From NCBI GenBank assembly GCA_020796225.1, contig CM036753.1, positions 67,276,365-67,340,364 of the forward strand: a DNA stretch of 64,000 bases, written 5' to 3'. The position numbers were made by a program, and so were the translations under genes. Shown here one piece after another: positions 9,572 through 19,393 of this stretch; the first letter of the stretch is position 1, and every line of letters starts with the position of its first letter. The notes beneath the pieces were generated by a model. It had not been told where the DNA came from and searched no databases. It worked only from the letters and a program-made list of their open reading frames with translations. This DNA is from Arion vulgaris (lineage: Eukaryota; Mollusca; Gastropoda; Stylommatophora; Arionidae).

Positions 9572-10140
9572 TGATTGAACCAAGTTTAAATGATGTCTAC
9601 AAAGTGGCTACTATCGGTAATTCAATTACCTGAACCAAGTAGAAATTCTGTCTACAAAATGTTGGTATTCGGTAATTCAATTACCTGAACCAAGAAGAAA
9701 TTTGTCTACAAAATGCTGGTTACTTCGGTAATTCAATTACCTGAACCAAGTAGAAATTATGTCTACAAAATGTTGGTTAGTTCGGTAATTCAATTACCTG
9801 AACCAAGTAGAAATTATGTCTACAAAATGCTGGCTACTTCGGTAATTCAATTACCTGAACCAAGTAGAAATTATGTCTACAAAATGTTGGTTAGTTCGGT
9901 AATTCAATTACCTGAACCAAGAAGAAATTATGTCTACAAAATGCTGGCTACTTCGGTAATTCAATTACCTGAACCAAGAAGAAATTATGTCTACAAAATG
10001 CTGGTTAGTTCGGTAATTCAATTACCTGAACCAAGTAGAAAATATGTCTACAAAATGCTGGTTAGTTCGGTAATTCAATTACCTGAACCAAGAAGAAATT
10101 ATGTCTACAAAATGCTGGTTAGTTCGGTAATTCAATTACC
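9572..10140 (+). repeat. 57-bp minisatellite with internal palindrome
   Basis: About ten copies of a 57-bp unit (starts near 9724, 9781, 9838, 9895 and so on). Each holds the 15-bp palindrome GGTAATTCAATTACC followed by TGAACCAAGTAGAAATTATG. Because 57 is 19 codons, the plus strand is open from 9713 to 10180 (MLVTSVIQLPEPSRNYVYK repeats). I regard that frame as a by-product. Confidence 0.95.
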
Positions 10141-10620
10141 AAAAAAAACCCAGATATTTTGTCGTGTAGGAATGCGATGACTATTAACCGTTCAAATAGA
10201 AAAACTCACAGAAAAACCCACCAAAAAAGTATTTTGTGAATTACTTTAAAAATATATAGTTCTGATCTGATCTAGGGATATGCTGCATTATTCAGTCAAA
10301 AATACAAGGAAACATGTGTATTGCACAATTCTGTAAGTATTTGTGCGTCAACAGCTTACGCAATAACTATTGTCTTGCTATATGAAGTTATGTTTATCCA
10401 AACCTTGTGGTTTGAACTACGACCAAACACAGTGATTAGCAAAGGGATGAATATTACCTAGGAAGAAACACATGAGCAGATATTAAGGTGGCGTGGTATT
10501 GAGTTCAACAAAGAGCAGATACAGGGGAAAAGTGAACGGAGAGTTGTACTTAGAAAGTGAAGAGATAATAAAGATTGAGAAGGGAGAAATGTCGTTTTGT
10601 CATACCCATGTAGGATATTA
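10141..10620. other. Unassigned spacer between two minisatellites
   Basis: Starts with a short poly-A run at the edge of the 57-bp array and shows no recognised element up to the 30-bp array. Confidence 0.4.
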
Positions 10621-10624
10621 TCTA

Positions 10625-11460
10625 TAAAACGTTGTTCTCACAGTCTGAATAACGTCGCTCTCCTCACAGCTTGACTAAAAAACGTGGCTCTACTCACGAT
10701 TTGACTGTAAAACGTCGCTCTCCTCACAGTCTGAATGTAAAACTTCTCTCACAGTCTGAGAGAAAAACGTCATCTCTTCTCCCAGTCTAACTGTAAAACG
10801 TCGCTCTCCTCACAGACTGAATGTAAAACGTTGCTCTCCTCACAGACTGAATGTAAACGTTGCCTCTCACAGACTGAATGTAAAACGTTGCTCTCCTCAC
10901 AGACTGAATGTAAAACGTTGCTCTCCTCACAGACTGAATGTAAAGACTGATGTCTGCTCTCTCACAGACTGAATGTAAAACGTTGCTCTCTCACAGACTG
11001 AATGTAAAACGATGTTGCTCTCTCACAGACTGAATGTAAAACGTTGCTCTCCTCACAGACTGAATGTAAAACGTTGCTCTCCTCACAGACTGAATGTAAA
11101 ACGTTGCTCTTCTCACAGACTGAATGTAAAACGTTGCTCTTCTCACAGACTGAATGTAAAACGTTGCTCTTCTCACAGACTGAATGTAAAACGTTGCTCT
11201 TCTCACAGACTGAATGTAAAACGTTGCTCTCCTCACAGACTGAACTGCTAAAATCGTCGCTCTTCCTCACAGACTGAATGTAAAACGTTGCCTTCTCAAG
11301 ACTGAATAACTGCTCTCCAAGACTGAATGTAAAGTTTCTCACGCTAATGTCTTCTCTCTCACAGACTGAATGTAAAACGTTGCTCTCCTCACAGACTGAA
11401 TGTAAAACGTTGCTCTCTCACACTATGTACTTCTCTTCAAGACTGACTGTAAACCACTCG
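10625..11460. repeat. 30-bp minisatellite
   Basis: The unit is ACGTTGCTCTCCTCACAGAC plus TGAATGTAAA. The core 11035-11250 is nearly perfect; the edges (10625-10860 and 11250-11460) carry deletions and variants. The unit is ten codons, so open frames occur on both strands in this core; none resembles a protein family. Confidence 0.95.
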
Positions 11461-11559
11461 AACTTAAGACAGTTTTCCTACATCCTACATTTTCATGTTC
11501 AATGTGTCTTTAATTAATGTGATATTGCCCTCGTTGCCTTGGTTTTTCCCTGCCACTTC

Positions 11560-11790
11560 TTCCATGAACCATTCCTTCATTATTCTTCTTCTTTCTTTCT
11601 CTAATCCTGTTTTGCCAAAGAACGTCAGGATAAGAATTTGTAGAACGAACTTTTGTGTACCCTTCATAAGTACTGTTTTTACTGCCTCTGTTATTCCTGT
11701 GGTCATTTTTTTTGCTTGACCTACTCTTTGCTTTGTTTCCACAGTAACGGAGACGTATTGCTCTTTGAGTCGAACTGTTTGTTGGTATGC
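11560..11790. repeat. Dispersed repeat R1, copy 2
   Basis: Second copy of the sequence at 9339-9545 (shared AATCCTGTTTTGCC, CTTTTGTGTACCCTTCATAA, ACTGCCTCTGTTATTCCTG). The minus strand 11485-11811 encodes a basic 108-residue frame with VETKQRVGQAKKM and KERRRIMKEWFMEE. It might be transposon linker sequence, but I do not recognise it. Confidence 0.5.
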
Positions 11791-11817
11791 CCCTTCATTA
11801 TTACTTTTCACTCAATG

Positions 11818-12290
11818 AATGTGCTTAGGAAGATTGAAACAGGATGGGCCAGGAGGCATTGGAAGGAGTCGCTGGGGAGGTCTAAGCTGATAAAGATCCG
11901 TTTTATTTTTGTGCCAGGACATGCAGGTGTAAAGGGGAATGAACGTGCGGATTGTCATGCAGGTATCGCTGCTGTACAAAGCGGGCGAGCAATGGACCAG
12001 GCTGATATTATAAATTCCCTAAGGGAGAGAGGGCGTGTACATGACTCATGTAATAGTGGTGAATCTACAACACTAACCAGACTGCAAGAACTCCAAGTCA
12101 AGTGTGGTGTAGCTAGACTAGAACGCTATGCTGGTAGCCACAGAAGAATAGTAAACCAACAAAGAACCGGTGTCGTTAGTCGCCACGCGCTGAGGGAAAT
12201 ACTGAGGGGAAGATCAGAGCGCTTATGGACTAATTGGTTCGACGTGCAGTGATGATGATCCGACGACTAAAACCATATTAAAAGTAAAAA
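11818..12290 (+). pseudogene. LINE-L, RNase H C-terminal region and 3' end
   Basis: The frame contains KIRFIFVPGHAGVKGNERAD, the C-terminal signature of a LINE RNase H domain (the GHxGxxGNExAD block with the last acidic residue). It then runs IAAVQSGRAMDQADIINSLR, RYAGSHRRIVNQQRTGVVSR and REILRGRSERLWTNWFDVQ to a stop. Open for at least 145 residues. The 3' end is TGATGATGATCCGACGAC. Most of RNase H, RT and endonuclease are missing. Related ends occur at 12335, 40205, 43855 and 56604. Confidence 0.8.
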
Positions 12291-12334
12291 CTATTACTTT
12301 TCGAAATCTGACTTTTGATGAGTCTAAAATATGT

Positions 12335-12510
12335 TCGGAGTTACCCGTTGTATAGGTAGATTTGTAGGCATGATAGGCAGAGTGAAGAGTGTGTTTAACC
12401 AGCGAGCCACAGGAACCATAAGTATGCATACTATTCGATATCTGTTAGAGGAGACTGAGCACCTATGGATCTACCTGGTATGCAATGATGTCAGTTTCAT
12501 CATCATCAGG
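12335..12510 (+). pseudogene. LINE-L related 3' end, second subfamily
   Basis: The frame gives VFNQRATGTISMHTIRYLLE and then ETEHLWIYLVCND, parallel to NQQRTGVVSRHALREIL...ERLWTNWFDVQ in the previous copy. It ends in a TCATCATCATCAG tail abutting the minus-strand LINE-J copy. Confidence 0.6.
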
Positions 12511-12930
12511 TGCCGTGCCGGTTGGCGTAGGCGATCATGGATCATACAAATCGATGTCTCTGGTGTTTGTTATCATCTCAGATGTTGACTCTGTTCCGTG
12601 CCATGAAGTCAGGCTATCCAAAATTTTCTCTGTCTTCATCTGTCTCGTCTACCCTCAACTTTACCGGTTGTCACAATGTGTTCTAAATTTTCCTTCCTCA
12701 TCAAAGTCCGAAAAATTATGGCTACCTCTTTCTTATATTGATGATAAGCTTTCTCTGTGTCTTGATCTCATTCAGCAACTCAACATTAGTCATTTTAGCA
12801 GTCCATGGATTCTCATCATTCTTCTGTAAAACCACATCTCTCTGGCCTTCAGAGATTTTTCGATCTGATTGTTTATTGTCCATGACTCGCATCCGTGTGT
12901 CAGTATTGGTTCTATGGTGTCAGTTTAGTA
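12511..12930 (-). mobile_element. LINE-J, 3' part (copy 1)
   Basis: Minus strand of the sequence at 61735-62150: AGAATCCATGGACTGCTAAA, ACTAATGTTGAG, AAGCTTATCATCAATATAAG and the end CATGATCGCCTACG. The decoded motif order (RIPWTAKMTN...VLNE, RKLIIN, GHVM, TGKIEG) is that of an RTE-like LINE C-terminus. Several frameshifts. Confidence 0.75.
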
Positions 12931-12987
12931 ACCAATAACCAATTTCAAAGGACAGGACTAACGGAAACCGTGATCCTTTGTCTGAGG

Positions 12988-13200
12988 GGTCTCTGTGGCT
13001 GAGTGGTTAAGCCTTTGCCTTGCGAGTCGAAGGTCGTGGGTTCGAATCCGACCGCGGCCTTCTGTTCACGAGTGCAGTTTTTTCCAGAGATGTGCAATAC
13101 TCTCGGCAGGTGGCGTGCCATTTCTGTGGAGAGGGACCGAGCCATATGGGGTAACCCGGTGCAATGAAGTCAATCCTTCGGCTTTTAAACCCTTTTTTTG
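12988..13200 (+). mobile_element. S2 SINE (tRNA-derived), full length
   Basis: The head is a clear tRNA-like promoter: CTGTGGCTGAGTGGTTAAGC (A box) and GGGTTCGAATCCGACC (B box). The body has TGCAATACTCTCGGCAGGTG, GAGGGACCGAGCCATATGG and GGTGCAATGAAGTCAATCC. Flanks GATCCTTT (12972-12979 and 13201-13208) look like a target-site duplication. It is not a working tRNA gene, because the acceptor pairing is not followed by a CCA-type end and the SINE body follows directly. Confidence 0.85.
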
Positions 13201-13364
13201 GATCCTTTATTTGGGGATATAAATTACAAGCTATCTCTAAATTCGGAGTAAGATTCGCCTGAACATCGAGAGATACTTATGGTAATGAAAACAAACAAGC
13301 CTTCAATCAAAGATGTAAGAGAAGCCATATTATTCGCCATGACTACTCATAATTCAAGCGAACG

Positions 13365-13460
13365 CCTAGGATTGTTGCTGGAGCTACGGAGTTCGTGCTT
13401 TGTGCAATACTCTCGGCAGGTGGCTGCCATTTCTGCGGAGAGAGACCGAGCCGTATGGAT
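13365..13460 (+). mobile_element. S2 SINE, 5' part, split by S3
   Basis: S2 body (CTAGGATTGTTGCTGGAGCT, TGCAATACTCTCGGCAGGTG, GACCGAGCCGTATGG) lacking its tRNA head. It resumes at 13666 after the S3 insertion. Confidence 0.85.
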
Positions 13461-13665
13461 TTTTTTTTTCCGATCCAGAAGCACTTGAGCTTTTCAGCTC
13501 TTCGGCTCGGTGCCATGGACATCGTAACCCTTCGGTTCGGTGCCCCGAACACCGTAAATCTGGGGAATCTGTGGCTTTTTCTGCCATCCCGCGGAATTGA
13601 ACCCGCACACACAGAGGGATAGTCACCGTAGTCCAACGCGCTACGAACACGCTGGGCAGACGGGC
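13461..13665 (-). mobile_element. S3 SINE nested in S2
   Basis: Intact minus-strand S3. The poly-A tail is the T run at 13461-13469, and the head at the right end includes GCCCAGCGTGTTCGTAGCGC and GGGTTCAATTCCGCGGG on the minus strand. Flanks 13449-13460 and 13666-13677 are both AGCCGTATGGAT, a perfect 12-bp duplication. Confidence 0.95.
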
Positions 13666-13730
13666 AGCCGTATGGATAAAATCCGGTGCAATGAAGTCAA
13701 TCCTTCGGCCTTTAAACTTTTAAAATCAAG
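13666..13730 (+). mobile_element. S2 SINE, 3' part after S3
   Basis: Continues S2 with CCGTATGGATAAAATCCGGT and GCAATGAAGTCAATCCTTCG, ending in TTTTAAA-rich sequence. Confidence 0.85.
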
Positions 13731-13964
13731 CGAAGGAAAACAACATTTCAAATTAGCTTTCCCAACAGCTACTACTTGAAAGAAAAACTGTATATCATGT
13801 TTCCATCAGTTGTGCTCGAATCAGAATGTTTGTGTTTTTAGTCAACCATGACATTTCAACCATGACATTTCAACCTTGTCTTACACTTTTATGCACATCG
13901 AATTACTCTAATATTTCGTCTGATACTTTACATTCAAAGGACGCTAGCATCAACCACAGTAAAC

Positions 13965-14153
13965 AAGTCGTTGATTTTCTAGGCACCACTTATACGTTCA
14001 GTAGTTTGCCATTGCTTTCGAACGGGTGGCGCCATCGTCCTTTGTTAAAATCAACGGAAACAATTTGCAAGCAAACTGTCCGCAGCGTGATTCGAACTCA
14101 GAACGTCGGGGTTAATAGACCGAGTCACTAACCCTAGGCCACAGACGCCACAT
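13965..14153 (-). mobile_element. S1 SINE, alternative tRNA head
   Basis: Minus strand: head GTCTGTGGCCTAGGGTTAGT then ...GAGTTCGAATCACGC (B box), and the S1 body with AAGCAATGGCAAACTACTGA and GTGCCTAGAAAATCAACGAC. The head differs from the one at 26776 or 37272 though the body is the same. Confidence 0.8.
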
Positions 14154-14350
14154 TGATGTACCACTTTACATTCTACTTACTGTATAAAATAAAGTGTTTC
14201 TATTAAGTGGATATAGTGTGACGCAAAATTCTATCCCTCATGTTGTTTCGTATAATAACTTTGTCGAACGTTGTACGTTATTGAAGGTGTTTTTATAAAC
14301 AGGTTTCTAGAATAACATTGTATTCTCTGCATTTCTTTAAGATATTTATT

Positions 14351-14550
14351 GCCCGCCTGCCCAGCGCGTTCGTAGCGCGTTGGACAACGGGTGACAAGAA
14401 CCCAGTGAGTGCGGTTCAATTCCGGGGGTTGGCAGAAACGCCACAGGTTCTCCAGATTTTAAGGTGTTCGTGGCACCGAACCGAAGGGTTACGATGTCCA
14501 TGGCACTGAGCCGAAGAGCTGAAAGCTCAAGTGCTTCTGGATCGGAAAAA
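14351..14550 (+). mobile_element. S3 SINE, full length with duplication
   Basis: Plus-strand S3 from GCCCGCCTGCCCAGCGCGTT to CTTCTGGATCGGAAAAA. Flanked by AAGATATTTATT at 14339-14350 and 14549-14560, a 12-bp perfect duplication. Confidence 0.95.
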
Positions 14551-14592
14551 GATATTTATTATATTAAATATGCTTCTGTGTTTTACTGGGAC

Positions 14593-14722
14593 TTCAAGGG
14601 GAGCAAAGAATAGTAAAACTGCGACTTACAAGGCCTGTCACAAGAGGCGACTGAGGTAGGGATCCTAGGAAAGCTACCCTAGTAAATACAAATCTTTGCA
14701 GAAACTGATGTGCTGGCCTACT
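14593..14722 (+). mobile_element. S4 retroposon, 3'-truncated
   Basis: Carries the S4 5' half: GAGCAAAGAATAGTAAAACT, AAGAGGCGACTGAGGTAGG and GATGTGCTGGCCTAC. It stops abruptly at the start of the minus-strand LINE-C fragment. Neither element has its 3' end at this junction. Confidence 0.8.
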
Positions 14723-15425
14723 TTATTGTTTGTTTCTCAATGTTATTCAAACAAGGTTTTATGCCAACTTTCTTTCTTATGCTGATGTTGGTGACTGTCT
14801 TATCTGGTGTTTTTGATAACTTTTCGTAGGTATTGCATTTCACATATAGTTACTTTTTTACGACTGTGCTTTGCTCATTGTCCATGTTTGGCTCTGATAA
14901 CACAGATTATACATGACAATGCTGTTGATTATCTGTTGTTTAGCAGCCAGTGAGATACTTGAGTACCGTAACAATGGAGCTTGCTGGTAGCTTATATCAT
15001 TTGCTCATGTGCACCTTAGCCTATCTCTCTGTATAGTCTTCCATCTTCTGTGAATAGGCTTCCTATTTCAATTCTTGCACTTGGTTGATTGTAGTGCCAT
15101 TGACTAGTTTGTTGTCAAGTTTATTATGTTTTCTTCCTATATTCATTATTTCTGTTTTATTATTATTGATTTTCATTTTATGATTTAATCAATTTTGGAT
15201 CACGATGTCAATATGTTGTTGTAGGTTTTGTTGTTTTTGGTGTTATAGTTCCGTTGTTTCCTCGAAATCATATACTGTTCCTTTAGTCTGAACAAAAATG
15301 TTTATAATCGATCCTACATCAGTGACTTTTTTCCCCATGGCTTTGTGTCATTAGCTGGCACTCTGCCATGCCTGGTGTATATTGACATAACAGTAGTCAA
15401 TAATGTCATTCTTCTCGGATCATGT
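14723..15425 (-). pseudogene. LINE-C, RT-thumb and linker fragment
   Basis: The minus strand encodes, with stops, KINNNKTEIMNIGRKHNKLD and then LVNGTTINQVQELK. This is the conserved N-x-x-K-T-E-(V/I)-M...G...I-x-Q-V...K block after the catalytic YADD in RTE-like reverse transcriptases. Further on it matches the TCEM-CLRK block of the copy at 18512. It is 3'-truncated and multiply frameshifted. Confidence 0.7.
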
Positions 15426-15684
15426 TATGTGATATCCAGAGAGCATTGACATATCTTTCGACACCAACACATTTATTTCGCAAAGTCATCAATGAGGAAT
15501 AATGTAGAAACGGTTCGTATTTGGATGCAAATCAAGAATGAAATTTCAAAATAACGGATCTAGAAGAGCTAAAGTAGTGATATCGAAAGTTTTTATATAT
15601 TGGTGCGAATCTGGTTAATGACCGTGTAGGTGCTAACGTCTGCAGCAATTGCAGTAATGATACAAATAATAAAGAATATTTTCC
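15426..15684. other. Unassigned DNA
   Basis: No recognised element between LINE-C and S4. It may be more of the decayed LINE-C RT region on the minus strand, but I could not decode it. Confidence 0.35.
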
Positions 15685-15943
15685 TTCTTCTTCAAACGCT
15701 CCATATTGACCCCTTGTTAACCACTCTTGTGATTTGTGTAGATCTGAGCCTAAGGGCGACTGTACTTTGTGCCAATTATGCACCTACAAGTAGGCCAGCA
15801 CATTCGATTTCTGCAACGCATTTATTAACTAGGGTAGCTTACCTAGGCCCCTTACTAAGTTGCCTCTTACGCTATGCCATGTAGGTGGCAGTGTTACTAT
15901 TCTTTGCTCCCTTATGGGCCCAGAACACACGGGCGAAAGTAAT
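15685..15943 (-). mobile_element. S4 retroposon, near full length
   Basis: Minus-strand copy ending in GAAGAAG (seen as CTTCTTCTTC at 15686). It contains GCGTTGCAGAAATCGAATGT, CATAATTGGCACAAAGTAC and the 5' end CGCCCGTGTG. Confidence 0.85.
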
Positions 15944-15967
15944 ATTAATAGCAACATTGATACAAAA

Positions 15968-16400
15968 AGGTTGGAAAAAGACCGTGCTTGAACTATATAT
16001 CGAAACAGAGAATGAAGTGGTTTGGCCACTTAGTAAGAATGCGAACAGACCAAACTGTCTATGAATCTTTTCACAACAGAATATCAGGAAGGAAGGCGAG
16101 AGGAAGACCGAGGAAAAGGTGGATAGATAACGTAGTTGAATTCTGCCAGGGACTAAGAAAACCATCACACAGGTCACCATAGAAGCGCAAGGCAAATACA
16201 TAAACCACGACACTGGTTAACAAGCCGGTAACAGTGCACTGACAACAGCAGAAAAGCATAAGACAAACACATAAAACCACGACACTGGGTTAACAGCCCG
16301 GTAACAGTGTACTGACAAAAGCAGAGAAGCGCAAGACAAATACATAAAACCACGACACTGTGTTAACAACCCGGTAACAGTGTGCTGACAAAAGAAGAAG
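15968..16400 (+). mobile_element. LINE-C 3' end with perfect duplication
   Basis: The frame reads CLNYISKQRMKWFGHLVRMR, then GRKARGRPRKRWIDNVVEFC. The 3' UTR (16181-16395) is three tandem copies of a roughly 70-bp unit with ACCACGACACTGG and CCGGTAACAGTG, and the element ends in AAAAGAAGAAG. Flanks 15956-15967 and 16401-16412 are both ATTGATACAAAA. This gives a clean 433-bp 5'-truncated insertion and shows that LINE-C also carries a GAAGAAG tail. Confidence 0.9.
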
Positions 16401-16492
16401 ATTGATACAAAACAATAACAGATAAAAACTTAATTCTTGCTACAAGTTGCATTTGAAAAATAATATTGGGATTATGAAAAAAGACAACTTTA

Positions 16493-16805
16493 TCACAGTG
16501 TTATTTAGAAACACATTTTTAAATCACAGTGTTATTCTAGAAACATATTTTTAAATCATAGTGTTATTCTAGAAACATATTTTTAAATCACAGTGTTATT
16601 CTAGAAACACATTTTTAAATCACAGTGTTATTCTAGAAACACATTTTTAATCATAGTGTTATTCTAGAAACACACTTTTAAATCACAGTGTTATTCTAGA
16701 AACATATTTTTAAATCATAGTGTTATTCTAGAAACACATTTTAATAAAGTGTTATTCTAGAAACACATTTTAAATCACAGTGTTATTCTAGAAACACATT
16801 TTTAA
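16493..16805. repeat. 32-bp minisatellite
   Basis: About ten copies of AAATCACAGTGTTATTCTAG plus AAACACATTTTT. The period is 32 bp (for example starts at 16521 and 16553), with C/T and length variants. Confidence 0.95.
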
Positions 16806-16829
16806 AGTGAAATTATGATTAACGTTAAA

Positions 16830-16978
16830 ACCGAAGGATCAAAAAGGGGGCCATCGATGTATCTATCGCACGGGCGCTGTGTTGGACAGCGTCGATCTAA
16901 AGTTGAAGGATTGACCTCACAACCCCAGATTGGACCCCATATGGCTCGGTCCCTATCCTCAGAAATTACACGCCAGTT
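16830..16978 (-). mobile_element. S2 SINE, 3' half, split by S4
   Basis: Minus-strand S2 body (GGATTGACCTC, CCATATGGCTCGGTCC, CAGAAATTACACGCCAG). The 5' half lies at 17240-17415 beyond the S4 insertion. Confidence 0.7.
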
Positions 16979-17239
16979 CGCCCGTGTGTTGCCCGTGCTT
17001 GCAAGGGGTGCAAAGAATAGTAAAATGTTCACTTACAAGGCATGTCGTAAGAGGCGTTTTAAGTAGGGCCTAGGAATCTACCCTAGTTAATGAAAAGCGT
17101 CGCAGCAATCGGATGTGCTGGCCTACGTTTAGGCGCATAACCAGCACAACGTACAATTGCTCTTAGACTCAGATCACATACAAATCACAAAGAGTGATTA
17201 ACAAGTGGTCGATATGGAGTGTTCAAAGAAGAAGAAGAC
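16979..17239 (+). mobile_element. S4 retroposon inserted in S2
   Basis: Full-length S4 from CGCCCGTG..., through GGTGCAAAGAATAGTAAAAT and CGCATAACCAGCACAACGTA, to AAAGAAGAAGAAGAC. Flanks ACGCCAGTT and ATGCCAATT match at 7 of 9 positions and sit at the interrupted point of the S2 consensus. Confidence 0.8.
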
Positions 17240-17415
17240 ATGCCAATTGCCTAGAGTATTGCATAAAACATATCCCCGTAGCTTCGGCAACAATCCTAGA
17301 GGTCTCTGGAAACAATTGCACTAGTAAACACAACGGCGCGGTCCGGATTTGAACCCACTCATCTACGAAACGCAAGACAACGGCTTATTCACTCAGCTAC
17401 TGAGATACTCAAACG
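17240..17415 (-). mobile_element. S2 SINE, 5' half with tRNA head
   Basis: Minus strand: AGAGTATTGCATAAAAC, GCAACAATCCTAGAGGTCTC, then B box region GGATTTGAACCC and the decayed head reaching GTATCTCAGTAGCTGAGTG. Confidence 0.75.
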
Positions 17416-17519
17416 AATAACTAATCACAGTAAATGCCCACTAAAGCAAGATAAACTTTAATTTGCCGCTTTCTATTCTGAACTGTTGGAATCTTCAAGG
17501 GAGAATGCCACACGTTCAT

Positions 17520-18185
17520 TTCGACTAACTAGCTAAATACTAACTACCTAGCTGACTAATTAACTGATGAGTGACTAACTAATCAACTAACTAATTAGCT
17601 AACTAACTAACTAATTAACTGACTGGCTGGCTGGATGGATGAATCTAGCTTCTTAACTAACAACGAAGTAACTATGTAGTTAACAAACTCATTCACTCAC
17701 TCTCTCACTCACTGGATGGCTGACTGATTGGCTGACTAACCTGTTGACTGTCTGACTGGCTGAATTTAGATCTTAACCAACTAACTAACTAACTAACTAA
17801 CTACTTAACTAATTAATTACTAACTGGCTGACTGACTGATTGACTGAGTGACTGACGGACGGACGTAATTATTGACTAATGGACTAACTAGCTAAGTGAC
17901 TGAATAACTGACTGCCTGATTGACTGACTTGTTGGTTGGCTGGCTGGATGAATAACGAACTAATTAGCTAACTGACTGACTGATTGCCATGGCTGACTGA
18001 CTGACTGATTGCTTGATTGACTGGCTGATTGATTGACTGGCTGAGTGACTGGCTGACTTATTGACTGACTAACTGATTGACTGGCTGACTAACTGGCTGG
18101 CTGATTGACTGATTTGCTGACTGATTGACTGACGGACGGACGTAATGATTAACTAATGGACTAACTAGCTAAGTGAATGACAAAC
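17520..18185. repeat. Tetranucleotide-like low-complexity array
   Basis: Roughly 660 bp built from ACTA, ACTG, GACT and GGCT words in register (for example CTAACTAACTAACTAATTAA and TGACTGACTGATTGACTG). The 4-bp phase is kept while the fourth base varies. Confidence 0.9.
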
Positions 18186-18511
18186 TAATTAATTATCACA
18201 ACATCAAATAAGAAGCAAAGTAACTGGAATCGCCATCGTGATTAGTTATAATAATAATTATAACATGACTTATTTATGCCACCAATGCCTCAGCATCATT
18301 TAGCTTTACATCTGCATTCATACGAACCTGTTTATGGTTTACTTCTATTCGATTGTTATCATAGAAATGACACCGCCTACCTCCTGATTTTAATTTCCTG
18401 ATCGTTTGAAATCATTCATTCACGACAGAGATCGATTGAGCTGTGAAGAATAACTGTAACCAGGTCTATTTGATGCTGGATTGCCAGTAACCTTAACAGA
18501 TGCACGTAACT
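18186..18511. other. Unassigned DNA
   Basis: AT-rich sequence without a recognised element, between the tetranucleotide array and LINE-C. Confidence 0.4.
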
Positions 18512-19010
18512 AATACATTGTATGCGGCAACAGAAGACGGAACACTTCTTTTTTTCTTATTGTGTTGTCCCACTGTCCCAGTGTCGTAGTTTTCTGTTTT
18601 TGTCTTGCGCTGTTCTCGTGGCTTGGGCGATTATTATTTTTCATTTGACAGGATTCTGCTATACCATCTAACCATCTTTGTTGTGGTCTTCCTCTCACCT
18701 TCTTCCCTGGTGTTCTCTATGAAGATTCTGTATACTGTGGAGTTGTGTTGCATTCTTATTTAGTGGCCAAACCACTTCATTCTTTGTTTCTCAATGTAAT
18801 TCAAGCAAGGTTCTGTGCCAACTTTCTTTCTTATTCTGATGTTAGTGAATCCGTCTTGTCTGGTGTTGTTGGTAACTTTTCGCAGGCAGCGCATTTCACA
18901 TGTAGTTTTTTGTGTGACTGCGCTTTGCTCATTGTCCATGTTTGGCTCTGGTAACACAAAGTACGTATGAAAATGCTGTTGATCATCTGTTGCTTAGCTG
19001 TCAGTAAAAT
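18512..19010 (-). pseudogene. LINE-C C-terminus and 3' end
   Basis: The minus strand reads TCEMRCLRKVTNNTRQDGFT, then KVGTEPCLNYIEKQRMKWFG, then a frameshifted basic R-G-R-P-Q-Q-R-W-L-D block. The 3' UTR has ACTACGACACTGGGACAG and ends in AAAAAAAGAAG. It is the longest C-terminal copy of this family here. Confidence 0.8.
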
Positions 19011-19124
19011 GTAGGTTACAACATGGTAGCTGGTAGGTTACAGCATGGTAACTGGTAGATTACAGAGGAGAAACAATGTTACTTATATTGTGTTCCATTC
19101 TTAGTATCTTTTTCTCTTCTTTAG

Positions 19125-19393
19125 GAACCCTCCTCCTACCATGTGGTATATAGAGTAATACGGTGTTAGTTCCGTAATTTTCATTGATCGTCGGCACGCG
19201 ATGGGTGTTGTGGTCAACATCACACCGGCCGTCTATCCTTTCCAGTGCTTTTCCTTGTACCCAATTAAGTCTGGGTCGACCTGAGAGCGGTTACGGTCGG
19301 AAAAAATACTAGGCGTACTTGTGGAATTGAACCCGGACCTCTAGCTTAAGAAGCGAGTTCACTAACAACTACGCTGCTGCAGCTCTTAGTGTT
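19125..19393 (-). mobile_element. S5 SINE, full length
   Basis: The minus-strand head is GCTGCAGCAGCGTAGTTGTT, then GTGAACTCGCTTCTTAAGC and B box GGGTTCAATTCCAC. The body has CGACCGTAACCGCTCTCAGG, TCGACCCAGACTTAATTGGG and the CATCGCGTGCCGACGATCAA block. The head is repeated once more just to the right (19406-19445). Confidence 0.8.

Noticed and set aside
9713..10180. 155-codon frame with a 19-residue repeat
   Set aside because: It is the 57-bp minisatellite read in one frame; no start context, splice structure or known domain supports a gene.
10962..11342. Several 77-126-codon frames on both strands
   Set aside because: They are readings of the 30-bp minisatellite.
12988..13070. Possible tRNA gene (clear A and B boxes)
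   Set aside because: The same head recurs in seven S2 copies followed by the same non-tRNA body, so it is a SINE promoter. The heads of S1, S3, S5 and S7 were rejected as tRNA genes for the same reason.
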